Assembly (NCBI GenBank): GCA_028023455.1
Contig: JAQFVV010013398.1
Location: 62,001 to 126,000 of the forward strand
Length of the DNA stretch: 64,000 nt
Direction: 5' to 3'
Source: Epiperipatus broadwayi
Taxonomy: Eukaryota > Onychophora > Udeonychophora > Euonychophora > Peripatidae
Shown here: positions 1 to 16,226 of the stretch, piece after piece
How the letters are laid out: each line of letters begins with the position of its first letter
Position numbering within the stretch: the first letter of the stretch is position 1
Notes under the pieces: generated by a model
Told to the model about the DNA's origin: nothing
The model's input: the letters and a program-made list of their open reading frames with translations, nothing else
Database searches by the model: none
Position numbers and translations under genes: made by a program

Positions 1-3000
1 AATCTTGAAGCACTTCAAGATGTTTTGAGGCACATTTTTAAGCCAGTTAAAACCAAGTTTTAATTGTATGTTCTGTCTTTATGGGTTTCATAATGTCAAT
101 ATAGAACATATCTGCTTTATGAGTGGTGTTTGATTTAGGTATTACTACCCTCCATTCTTATCTAAATTCAAGTTTGTAAATTAGACCTCTTTTTCTAGGT
201 TATATTACATGTAGGATCTTTGGCACATTGAGAACTCTCATTTCGTATTAAGATTTCATGATTGGGTTAAAATATGGGGTCCTTAAATTGAATTTTTGGA
301 TAACATCTCTAATGTGTCTCTTCGGCGCACTACTATCATCTATTCATTGATTCTGGCGGAGTTGTTTGTTTGGGAAATGGTTTGTTGTGGAACTACATGA
401 GATTTCGATCTAGGAGCACATCACTGTTACACCATTCTTGAACTCCTTGAAATATTCGACAGTGTAATTTGAATTCCTGCAACATAGGCAATGCCCCATC
501 CTCACTAGGAAACCGTTGGGTCAGAGAGAGGTTGTTCCAGGAATTTGAGGCTTTGGTGTTCCAGTGAGCAGCATCACCTCCATCTATAAAGCGATCTGTT
601 GGGAAACTTTTTGGAAGGTCCCACACTATCGCTTAGTTGTTTCTGTCAGGAACCATATATTTATTTCAGGACCTTTTAGGGAGCCATAGAGGATCCCAGA
701 CTGTCTTATGTTCCTGGATCTTGGGACATTGTGTATCTCCCAATGAAACTCATTACTATGTTCTGGACAAATGGTTTATTAAAATCAGGGAAGGCTAACA
801 TGGTTTGCTCAAGAACTCCTGTTGCCAATGTATTTAAATACCTTACCTTGCTCCTCAGTACCATTTTCATTTTACATTTTTCCAATGAGATTTAATCAAA
901 TGTTTTTATGTGGCACCGCAAACTTTTGATAGAGTTATGGTATGAAGTAACACATCCTTGAAAAGTTCCACCTGATTTGCTTTTCTGCTCATGGGTTTTG
1001 TGAAGTTCTGTATGGCACTTGTCTTATCAGAATGAGGTCTTACCCGCATGTGCATCCAATTATATGACCCAAAGAAAAACCATCTTTATTACATGCCAAG
1101 TGCTTTTTCTTGAAGTTGATGATTAATTCTCTCTTGTAGCACTTTTAAAATAAACTTACATGACTCAATAGTGAGATGTGTTGTCTCACGTCATCCATGT
1201 AAATGGTAATGATCTGTTTACTCGAGATATGTTTTATCCGTCATCTTATTAGGACCAGGACCACCATTGATAAATCCAAAGGCGTCTATTGAAGGTGATA
1301 TGTATAAACTCGGCAGTGTCAGAAGACACCTTCTGAATGGAGTATAGTATTAGGGATGGGAATGATTGAATATTCCCACAAGTATATTAGAGATGCACGC
1401 AAGTATTTGAATTTTAAAACAAAGGACTAATGAAGAATGGAATGGTGATGATTGAAATACTATGATGAATTTAGAAAATGATAAAATTGAAAAGGAAATA
1501 CAAAATATCAAGCAATAAAATTTATTAATAGTTTTTTAAATTTTGCTATAAAAGGTAGAAACCTGATTGTTAAAATAGAGAACTTATAAAATTAGGGATT
1601 TGAAATTTTTTGGGTATAAATAACTAATTTAAAAGGAAGATGTTCATGTTTTTCTTCATTTAAATTATCTGATACTGATATCGAGTATATTCAAACATCA
1701 AGATGATGCTTTTATTGGGAATCCTGCAAAAAGAGAACATTTAATAATTTTTGCAGAAAATATTTATATTATTTGCTTGAGTTTAGATAGATGTAAGTTT
1801 TGAGATCTCAAAACTTTATTTGTATCGATGAAAATGTATTAAACAAGATAGTAATCATAATAACAATTTTAACAGTGCAGATTAAAACGTTTGGCAGCAG
1901 AGATTTATTCTAATCGAGCTTTCCATCTACAAAAACATAGAATTTATTGTATTATTCTTAAACGGCGGACAATATACTTCATCACTTATTGTTGCTACTA
2001 ACTTTAGATAATGCCAACTATTAGATGTACTGTTGTAAGAAGAGATACAGACTTTCACATGATTCACCCCTCTCACACTCGATCTCATCAACCACTGATA
2101 GCACCCGAACACATATATATCAAAAAGATAAATGACCACCAATATACGTATTTTATGCTGAAACCACATAGTATCTGTCAGATGGTCTGAGACATACTCA
2201 TCTCCAACACGATGTATATAATGGGTGGCCGTCAGATATAGGCTAAAGACAGCCTACTTTTTATATTTTTAATGTGAGGGCGCAGGTGCAGTATAGATCT
2301 GAGCACTCATTGCGTATATATGTAGAGATGATAATCTTAACCTAACTGATGATTGCCATGATTTAGTACATGAACACGTTTATGTTGGTGATTATTTGTC
2401 TTTTAACTATGTGTGTTCAGGTGGATCAGCATGGTGTGGTACAGGTGCGGGAAAATGGTGGGTCACGAAAGCTATGCTCATATACCCTACTGAAGATTAT
2501 ACAAGTATATGATACATGATAATGCCTCGATATCTCCAGCAGTATTGACTGCTTGAATTAGTAATACTGAAGTTTTCTACCATCTTGAGTAGTAATTAAT
2601 TTAGCATATGTTTTTATACTGAAAAGTGAGTTTGTCTGGACTCTTCTGTAAGTTATATGGCGCTACATTTAGATACCTGAGTCTCCATAATCATAGCCTA
2701 CATCTTATCTAGAAGCTTAGTTAAATATGTAAAATTTATGAAATTTATAACAGCCATTTTCTTGAGATATGTAGCACGCTTATCAATTCTTCGAAGGTTT
2801 ACCTTCTGACAAAGAAATTTGGCCAGTTTAGCAACATTTCATGCCCGCAACCAATGGCGGAGTAAAGCAGCACATTATGGTGGCCTATGACCATTATTAT
2901 ATCGATCAATAATCATCACTTGCATGAGTTTGTATAAGAGAGCTAGCTAAATACGTGAAAACAGATCCAATGATTCTCGAGCACCGAAACAAGCAGCCAT

Positions 3001-6000
3001 GTGCAAAGTCAAACCTAACTATGGCAAGAGCACTAGTATTCCGGGAATCGCGTATCGATAGCGAAACGAAAATTAAAAGAGGCATGTTTTATATGTAAAC
3101 GACAATTGTGCAATAAACTGGAAAGAATTGTGCTTGCAGGACCTCCAGAATGGCTTTGCTTTATAGTGAAATTTGAGCACTTTACATAAAATTTCGCAGC
3201 TAAACTTGTTGTTTCATCCCCAGTTAAAAAGTAGTTTATGATTTACATGATATTCAATGTCTCTGAGTTAAGATTGAGCATGCTTTCACTCTCTTGCACT
3301 TTAAAGAAGCAATTCAATATATTACTGTTGATGGTAAATATTTTTCGATTTTATAAAAATTAATATTTATGAGCTAACTACAATGTTGTTTAACAATAGA
3401 AATTGCTTTACCGTTTCTTGGTACCAACTCCTAGTTGAGTTCTTTGATCTGTCTTCCTCGTTATTCATCGATGGTTTATCATTCCATGTACATACGGATC
3501 TGAGAGAAAGTAATGATTTTAAAGGGTTACACATTTGCACATGATCTTGAGTAAAAATGGTTTGCATTATTTCATTTTAATTGATTGATTTATAAAAGTA
3601 TATAACGCTGACATTATCATTACTGTAGAAGATATTATCATTATGGTTGTAATTAAAATACATCGAATTTAATTTAAGATTCTGTAAAGTACTGCCACTC
3701 ATAGTTAAGAGATATTCGTAACTAAAAAGATTTCGTACAATGTTTACCATAATCTTATGATTCTATTTATGTTTTATTGTTAAGCATTAATGATAAATGG
3801 ATTTAACCTCCAAGAACTCATTAGGTTATTTTAGCGTTGCTTGATTGTTACAATTGTTAAAGTGGCAGTTAAATATTAGCAAATCCTTCTATATTTAATT
3901 CATTGGTCTTAATTAATTACAAATTAATTTAATTATTATTAGCTAGAAATGAACCTGAGACTATTTACAAAGAATCGTAAAAATTGTAGCTAAAATATAG
4001 CGATAAATTGTAATCTAAGCTGATGCCAAATTTTCAGTTTAATAATTTCTTTATTAGGTAGAGTTTGTTTCTTAGATTAATATTGTTATTTCTAGTAATA
4101 AATTTGTAAAATGTAAAGTTATTATTATATGTCTATAATGTTTAAAAAGATATGAGTATTATGTGGTAGTGTTAAGCTACATGTGAATTTGGTGGGGTGA
4201 TATTCTTATGCCACTGGGAACTGTATTTCTTTAGAGGTGAATCATCATCGTTTAAGTTACTGTACCTTCGGTTATTAATGGTTTATGTAAAGTAGGTTTC
4301 ATAATTGTATTTGTTAGTTTTGAACGGAACCTATTTTGTTTGTAATAATGAGCTTAGCTCATAAATTAGACTTGATTAGTAAAATGAATGAATTGAAGAT
4401 TCTGTTAGTTCCCCAATATTTACGGAGTAACCCAAGTGTTATTATATTTTGAATTACTAGTAATTTTCTATAGATAATTGAGCTCGGTTCGATTAACCTT
4501 ATTAGACATTTTGCATGTTGCGAAGTAGGTATTTGAGAGAGATAAATTCAGGTAACGTTTTGACCGTAGGTTCATGGAACTTTTCTGATCACGCAAATTA
4601 CTGAAGAAGCGACAAAAGATCGTGGTAGAAGTTACCAGTAATCAAAGTAGTAATTAATGGCACCGATTGTATCACAAATAGCGACGTTAACTCATAACAT
4701 TTACGTATACTATAATTGCACTGTATATATACACTTAATGGAACTGACCACATATGTATATAATACAAAAGATCTATAAATCCAATAAGATAGCTAATAT
4801 ACTTCAACCATAGAGGACTGGTTTTCAATCAGAAAGAAATAAAGAGTATGGTAACATGGTGATAAGTAGGTATATGTTCAACGATGGCGTTTTACCAAAA
4901 CCACGAAATCGATGTAAAATTTTGTTTACATTAAACTAGTGAAGTAGATTCGAATGAACCAAATTTCTGCTTTTTCTTACCTCTAGGATCAGCTGATTTC
5001 TTGCCAGTTTAATCTCTGTCAGCAGAGGGAGTGAGTAATGGAAAAACTCAGATCTAAACACTGACTTCCAAGGTGTTATGCAGAAATCAGCCTCATCAGG
5101 CTTCAGAAGCATGGAATTTTCAGACCAAAGTCTTCGAAAACAGCCTAGCAAGGTTAGATATTTAGATATGGTCCGATCTCGAGTTCAAGTATCGACCACA
5201 ATAAGGACCAAAGTCTCCTGCAAAATATATCATTGCAAGAAACTTTAAGTACAGATTGATAAAAAAATTGAAAAAGTAAGCGACTCACGCACTTAAGATC
5301 ATTTTATGACTATGTCGAATGATAGGAGGCCCAACGGAAATCGACGCCTTAACATCGATTAATAGTGTGAAAATCGAATACATAAACGAAAAAAGAGTCG
5401 TAATTAGATCATAAGCCTTTCGGTAATCTTCGTATCTCACTTCTGACGAGAGCAAACCAGCCTCTGAAACAGTATTGATTCTAAGTGGAGAGAATGGGAA
5501 AGAGGTTAGTTCCACTCTGACTTTTTCGTTTTATGTAAAGGATTTTGCTACTCTGTTCGGTGGTTTTGGTAAAACGCCATCTGTTGACAACATAATAGTG
5601 GATAGCAAAGTTATGAATAACTTCCAGTCTTTGTTTTTCTATATATATACATCTGTATAGATGAGCTTACTCAATAGTTCCTGTAAACAGGTTTCTTATC
5701 GCTTATAAGTGCCAAAGAAAAAATTTCAAAATCTCTTGGGTCATTAAGCTCCTTGGCACTTCTGATGGGAGCTAACTGGTTAATAGTTTTAAATGCGCTG
5801 ATTTATTTCTTATAAGTAGCTACTGAAAGAGCAGAATTAATTTTAGCCTGTTATAGACTCAATTCCGTATGACAATTTGGCCTGAGGTGAGACTTAATGA
5901 TAGAGGTTTTGAATTCTTCTTCTTTGATAGCTTATGAAAAAATAAGAGCCTTGTTTAGAGCCATTGATAAGTTCCGATCTGAAGTGAATCATTAATTTAA

Positions 6001-6432
6001 GCTTAAAAGCCAAGTTAGAAAATTGACTGATTGTTTGAGAGATATTGTACTCCATCTAAATTCGTATGTTAACTCAATACAGGTATCATAGCACGGGTAG
6101 AGAAGACTAGAACCTAGGATCGTGGCTGATCCAAGATAAAGACTGTATGGACTTCTGCCCTGATTAACAACGTTTTAGCGGTTAGATGCTACATGGTACT
6201 TTCTTCATTCCTGGGCTCATTAGTATTAATGTGGGAGCACTGTTTTTCTCAACTTTAATTTTAATTGCCAATTTAGCTAATTTCAATTAGATATTCATTT
6301 ACTTTCTAAATATGGGGATGGTATATAGTATCTTCTGAGTCACGATACAGCACAATAATAATCAGAAATGTTAAATTTAGAATAAAATGTCTGGGTCGAG
6401 ACAAAACGACAGGTAGCTTAAATTCACATATA
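1..6432. repeat. noisy duplicate of 21063-27152
   Basis: This whole stretch runs parallel, in the same order and orientation, to 21063-27152. Both begin with the same gypsy segment (AATCTTGAAG, CTTCAAGATGTTTTG) and both reach AAACGACAGGTAGCTTAAAT just before the gap here and at about 27125 there. This copy is about 340 bases longer and differs by scattered one- to three-base insertions as well as substitutions. Microsatellites that are clean in the second copy, such as the GA run near 25360 and the TA run near 25580, are broken up here. It therefore contains degraded counterparts of the gypsy pol (1-1350), the hairpin (about 2030-2480), the GIY-YIG segment (about 2600-3240), the large foldback (about 4880-5640) and the short foldback (about 5660-5990). 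None of its small ORFs looks real. A noisy gap fill is my preferred explanation; an old tandem duplication is the alternative. Confidence 0.85.
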
Positions 6433-6956
6433 NNNNNNNNNNNNNNNNNNNNNNNNNNNNNNNNNNNNNNNNNNNNNNNNNNNNNNNNNNNNNNNNNNNN
6501 NNNNNNNNNNNNNNNNNNNNNNNNNNNNNNNNNNNNNNNNNNNNNNNNNNNNNNNNNNNNNNNNNNNNNNNNNNNNNNNNNNNNNNNNNNNNNNNNNNNN
6601 NNNNNNNNNNNNNNNNNNNNNNNNNNNNNNNNNNNNNNNNNNNNNNNNNNNNNNNNNNNNNNNNNNNNNNNNNNNNNNNNNNNNNNNNNNNNNNNNNNNN
6701 NNNNNNNNNNNNNNNNNNNNNNNNNNNNNNNNNNNNNNNNNNNNNNNNNNNNNNNNNNNNNNNNNNNNNNNNNNNNNNNNNNNNNNNNNNNNNNNNNNNN
6801 NNNNNNNNNNNNNNNNNNNNNNNNNNNNNNNNNNNNNNNNNNNNNNNNNNNNNNNNNNNNNNNNNNNNNNNNNNNNNNNNNNNNNNNNNNNNNNNNNNNN
6901 NNNNNNNNNNNNNNNNNNNNNNNNNNNNNNNNNNNNNNNNNNNNNNNNNNNNNNNN
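6433..6956. other. assembly gap (524 Ns)
   Basis: This is an unbroken run of N. The sequence to its right does not continue what follows the matching point in the second copy (after 27152), so the two sides of the gap need not be true neighbours. Confidence 0.99.
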
Positions 6957-11302
<4,346 letters not shown>

Positions 11303-11811
11303 TACTGTATTTTATCCTAGTACAAGTAGCATTGGCAATTTAGAAGTTAAATTACTAAATTCCTAAAAAGAGAATATTTTTTTATTTAAATATCTGATTG
11401 ATTTAATTTGACAATGTGGGTTGTATAGATTTTTCTGTGTGTTAAAAGAAATAATAGAGAGACGATATAAAGAGTAGAATAAAACAAAAAGGGAAACCAC
11501 TTTGTATTTTTGTAAAGATAAAACAAACCTTTATCGTGAAGCCATTATCAAGATGTAAAATAAATTCGCAGTATTCATTCGGTAATTAAAGTTGGTGACC
11601 CAAGAAAAAAAGGAAAACTTTGTGGGCTAAATTACAATAAATTTGGTCTAAATTAAGAGTTGTCAACAGGAGTTGTGCTCAGAGACAATAAAAAAATCAG
11701 GACTATAAAAAGAAAACACATCATACAACAGGTTCTTAGATCTTTGTTCCTGCAAAGAAAAGTAAAGATAAACATGGAGAAATTATGAAAAGTGTGCCAA
11801 ACTATTCTTAC

Positions 11812-11986
11812 CAATATGCTGAATCGTATTAAGATGTACAAGTAGAAAAAGTTCTTTTGCTGGAATTGTTTTTGACCTGATGTTATGAACTACCTGAATG
11901 AAACCATTTTCTACTAAATGTGAAACCACGAAGATTGATGGATCACCAGAATATTGAACAGTGGATCCCTTCCAAGATAAATCCAT
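11812..11986 (-). CDS. exon-like segment, unknown protein
   Basis: On the minus strand, 11986 to 11812 reads openly as about 58 residues with a natural-looking composition (starts MDLSWKGSTVQYSGD, includes LVENGFIQVVHNIRS). It ends exactly at a GTAAGA splice-donor match. The patch is richer in GC than its surroundings, as exons in this genome seem to be. Upstream, a TATAG acceptor-like site at about 12011 precedes it, but the frame then carries an in-frame TAA before the ATG. The segment would therefore have to be a first coding exon or use another acceptor. I do not recognise the family. It could be a decayed exon or a chance ORF. Confidence 0.3.
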
Positions 11987-13420
11987 GCATGGTAAATTTT
12001 ATAAATCCTATACATGAAGAAATAAACTTACTGGTAAGTAACTCTATTAATTCCAATACTAGTGATCACTTTTCTTAGACTCTTAAGTGTGATAAACTGT
12101 CATCTAGAGCCAGAGCAATGAAAATAAAATATTAGCAGTAGTTTCAATCCCTATTTGTTTTATTTATATTTTTTTCTTTTGATAAAATTAAATATTTTTT
12201 TTTGCATTAATAAATTTAAATATGACTTACATTGTTATTTAGTTATTATTATTCTAATTTCATTACAACTTAGTCGTTATTTTTTTTTTTAATTTGGAAT
12301 TTATCATTAACGTTGTCATTATTATAATTCGATTAAATAAGTTGCCAATGCTGTATTGAAAAAAATAAAAGGGATTTGGTCAGTGGATTCTGATACAGAA
12401 GTCTGGTGCCTTTTCAAATAAATTAAAAGCTAGCCTACTTGTCTCCATAATTATGATAGTTACATTATGTGAAAGGGTGTTGTGTGACCAGGAAAGATAA
12501 TTGTGTTCCTTAAATCTTACTGAAATTTTCTAATAAAAAATGTTAATAGATCGAATGTAATTTGGTCACCGACTACGGGTAGTTAACTCATAAAGAAACC
12601 TTCAATTATACAATGGACGTTACAATATATATATATATATATGAATAGCAATGGACTTCTATCGTACCAATATTTAAAAAAATTCCTATTACAATTTCCA
12701 TGACCCTTAAATAGAAATTCATTTTGATGACACCACTTATCTACAAAATTCAAATAACAAAAGAAAGAAAAATAAGCTTGATTTAACATAATGCAAGTCT
12801 AAATAATTAATTTGTAAATTTCCATTGATGTATCTATGTATGTGATAATCCATATCCAATGATCAAAGTTATAATTCCTTATGAACTCCTGAACTCCCTC
12901 CAAAATCTATGTACAACTTATTATATAATAGCAAAAGCCATTCAAAAGGGGTTAGTCATTTGTGCAGAAAAATAAAAGTAATGATTGTTAGTCAATATAC
13001 AATAAGCAACAAAATTCTTTTTCAATAAGGTGTATGTATTTGATATAGTAATAATAATAGTTTTACCTTATTATTGTATACTTAATGGTCAAATGGCAGT
13101 TGCTATGGGTAGAAAAAGGTTAATATAGATTTTACTTACAAAAGACATTTCAAGTAAAATTAATGATCTCTTCCCTATTTTTGACTTCTATTTAAGATTG
13201 ACTTTCATAAAAAGTCAAATCACACACAAAAAAAATACATTTCCAATTATGAGAAAAATAAAAAAAATATTTATAATAGTAATTAATTATTTAAAAGGAA
13301 TAATTAAAATTTCATAATTTCTTTAAATTGATTGGATTTAAAATTGATAAGTTGATCAAAGATCTTCATATATATTGTTCATGCCTTAGAGAAGATTCTC
13401 TTTAAACAAAGTACAGGCAA

Positions 13421-13537
13421 TTAATTGGCTTCTGATCCCTGTGCACTCAGAACAATTCTATCTTGACACTCACATGGTTTTTCCACAGATCCATCATCAA
13501 GCATTTCATGTATGATGAAAGATATTTCTTTGGCATT
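13421..13537 (-). CDS. exon-like short ORF, unknown
   Basis: A 38-residue minus-strand reading frame has protein-like composition (contains EISFIIHEMLDDGSVEKP, then CECQDR) and ends at a TAA. Inside it is a GTGAGT donor match straight after the lysine-proline codons, so an exon could also end there. A TAA lies directly upstream and no good acceptor is visible. It may belong to the same minus-strand gene as the segment at 11812-11986, but that link is inference only. Confidence 0.2.
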   Translation of the reverse strand, partial: NAKEISFIIHEMLDDGSVEKPCECQDRIVLSAQGSEAN

Positions 13538-15237
13538 TTAAGAATAGATAAAGAAAATTCTCATGCTTCCATGACAAGGAAAAACAAGGATCCACTTATG
13601 GCATTGTCAATTTAGCAAGAAAACATCACATGGTGGTTAATTATAAATGATTTTTTAAAATTAGCTTCAGTTGGCATTATATAGGTTTTACACATGATTG
13701 AAGATTATTTCAAAATTATACTTTGAATACTGGTGATCTTTAATATTCTTCGGTTATGATTTTTTGATATAAAATACATTTAAAGTGAGTTTCTGGCTTT
13801 ATTTACTCAGGTGAAATTCTTTATTATTCTTTGCATTAAATATTTCTTTTACTAATCATAGTGTCATATGAATATTATATGTCTGAAAATAGCAATTTTC
13901 TAGAACAACATATCTGATTTCTCTTGTATTTTAAAAATGTTTTCTCCTTTTTTGATCTTATCTTTCTGTAACGCATAAGTAATTAATGAAGATTATGTAA
14001 GTAAAAAAAAAAGATATATTTTTTACCCAGCATAATTCCCACTGTTTAGTATTTAAAAATTTTTGTTTCTTTTTTCAGTCATAATTGCTTATTGTTATGC
14101 ATATTATATTATCAACAATCGATTTAAAAGTCCTGTAACAAATTATGATTTTGTTTTCATACTTGTTTGCATAGTGACTACTTTGACATCTGTTCAGTTC
14201 CATAATTGAGAAATATCAGTCCATTTCATTATACTGTTTGGACTAGTGACACATAAGACAATAGAGACAAATTCATTGTAGGTTGATATATATTATTTTT
14301 TAAAAAATATTTAATTTTGTGCATTTTCATTAGTAGGGATTTTCCTAATTATTTATATGTGTGTATGCATGTGACAGGAGAAAAAAGAAATGTTTTCTCG
14401 CAAATTTAACTTTTTGTCATTTGTTAAAAGAAAAAAATATACATACATATCACATAACCACATATATTTAAAATACAGGTGCTCTTCACATACCTGGAGA
14501 CTAATTGTAAATATAGATGCTTAAAAGTCTGAATTCAAATCCTCTATATTTATAACCACATATAGTTATGTTTTGAGATTGTACATTAACGCAATATATT
14601 ATCTGTGTATCAATTAAAGTTTTATTATTTGAGTTAAGTGTAATTTATGAATGGGCACATTTGATGATATGTGTGGTCATGGGTTGTTTTGAGTTGAGCT
14701 TTTAAGCTGCCCTCACAACTCCCCAATCCTCCCAGGGCTAAAATTTTATTTTATAAATGAAATTTTAATACTTAATGATTGTAAGGGTATGCATTTCAAG
14801 TTGGGCATGTTATTTCTTTAGATGTAAAATAATGGAGTTTACCTTTATTATTTTTTTAATTTCTTGTTATCCACACTATTTTCTAACCTCTTTTTCTTTC
14901 TCTTAACAAACATCAAATCAAGAAACAGATTCATATATATAGGGTTCCTTCTTTTTTTGTTTGTTTTTTTGTCTTCTTTTGATGGTTTTATTATAATGGT
15001 GTCTCTTTTGTAGATGGCACATCTGTTTATTTGATAGCCTTTTTCCTGCTCTTCTTGTGGGACTTATTGGACTCTTTTGAGAACTACCTAAGTACAAAAG
15101 CATCCATCATTCAGCATAGATTAATTCTTAGAATTGGTTAAATTTCCAGGTATCCCAGTGATTGTTTTTCACAACATGATAAGGCATACCCTTATCAAAG
15201 AAAGTCAATAATCCTTTTCATTGATATATTTATACTT

Positions 15238-15269
<32 letters not shown>

Positions 15270-16226
15270 CCACAGATGGCGTTCTACCAAAAACGCCCAT
15301 CAAGCGTATGTTTTGTTTACATAAACGTCAGAGTAGTTAGTATTCACTATCTCTAACTATAATTCCACTTTCAGATCATGATTTCAAGCTATTTGCTATC
15401 GTCAGTGAAAGACAGGAATAAAGAAACTAGATCTAAATACAAACTCTGAGCGTTTATGAAACAATTTCTATTCAGCTTGCAAGCGTGAATTTTTTAGACA
15501 CGTAATGTCTTCAAACTCAGCATAGCAAACCAGATAGCTATATGGGTCTGATCTCAGTTCAGCATCACCACATAGTAGAAGCCTCTGCAATCTATATCAT
15601 TGCAAGAAAGACCTCAAAGGTACATTTATGATAAACAAAAATGCAAATAGCTTGAAATCATGATCTGAAAGTGGAATTATAGTTAGAGATAGTGAATACT
15701 AACTACTCTGACGTTTATGTAAACAAAACATACGCTTGATGGGCGTTTTTGGTAGAACGCCATCTTGGACATAAATACAAGCGTTAGCAAGTTTTTTAAC
15801 TTGCATTTTTGTTTATCATAAATGTACCTTTGAGGTCTTTCTTGCAATGATATAGATTGCAGAGGCTTCTACTATTGTGATGCTGAACTGAGATCAGACC
15901 CATATAGCTATCTGGTTTTCTATGCTGAGTTTGAAGACATTACGTGTCTAAAAAATTCACGCTTGCAAGCTGAATAGAAATTGTTTCATAAACGCTCAGA
16001 GTTTGTATTTAGATCTAGTTTCTTTATTCCTGTCTTTCACTGACGATAGCAAATAGCTTGAAATCATGATCTGAAAGTGGAATTATAGTTAGAGATAGTG
16101 AATACTAACTACTCTGACGTTTATGTAAACAAAACATACGCTTGATGGGCGTTTTTGGTAGAACGCCATCTGTGGACATAAATACAAGCGTTAGCAAGTT
16201 TTTTAACTTGCATTTTTGTTTATCAT
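15270..16226. mobile_element. composite foldback element, family A
   Basis: The element sits between TA microsatellites. Its left arm begins CACAGATGGCGTTCTACC and runs to about 15400. The reverse complement of that arm appears twice, at about 15650-15767 and 16055-16175. A core of about 210 bases, read in one direction at 15415-15625, returns inverted at 15815-16025. The ends of the two right-hand arms are followed by the same tail (AAGCGTTAGCAAGTTTTTTA). A single strand could fold almost end to end. There is no ORF of note, so it must be non-autonomous. The arms differ from those of the elements at 25698 and 42340, but the core is clearly the same. Confidence 0.9.

Larger units (their letters stand above)
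11303..15240. other. AT-rich DNA, otherwise featureless
   Basis: Apart from the two exon-like patches described separately (11812-11986 and 13421-13537), this stretch is AT-rich with homopolymer runs, scattered TA tracts and no ORF that looks constrained. A short CA/TA microsatellite at 15238-15269 borders the foldback element that follows. Confidence 0.6.

Noticed and set aside
2600-3240. Second GIY-YIG fragment as an independent element
   Set aside because: It is the counterpart of 23516-24218 inside the noisy duplicate, not a separate insertion.
14918-15103. Basic 61-residue minus-strand frame (SPTRRAGKR, QKRHHYNK)
   Set aside because: Composition is partly driven by A/T-rich low complexity and no convincing donor or partner exon was found.
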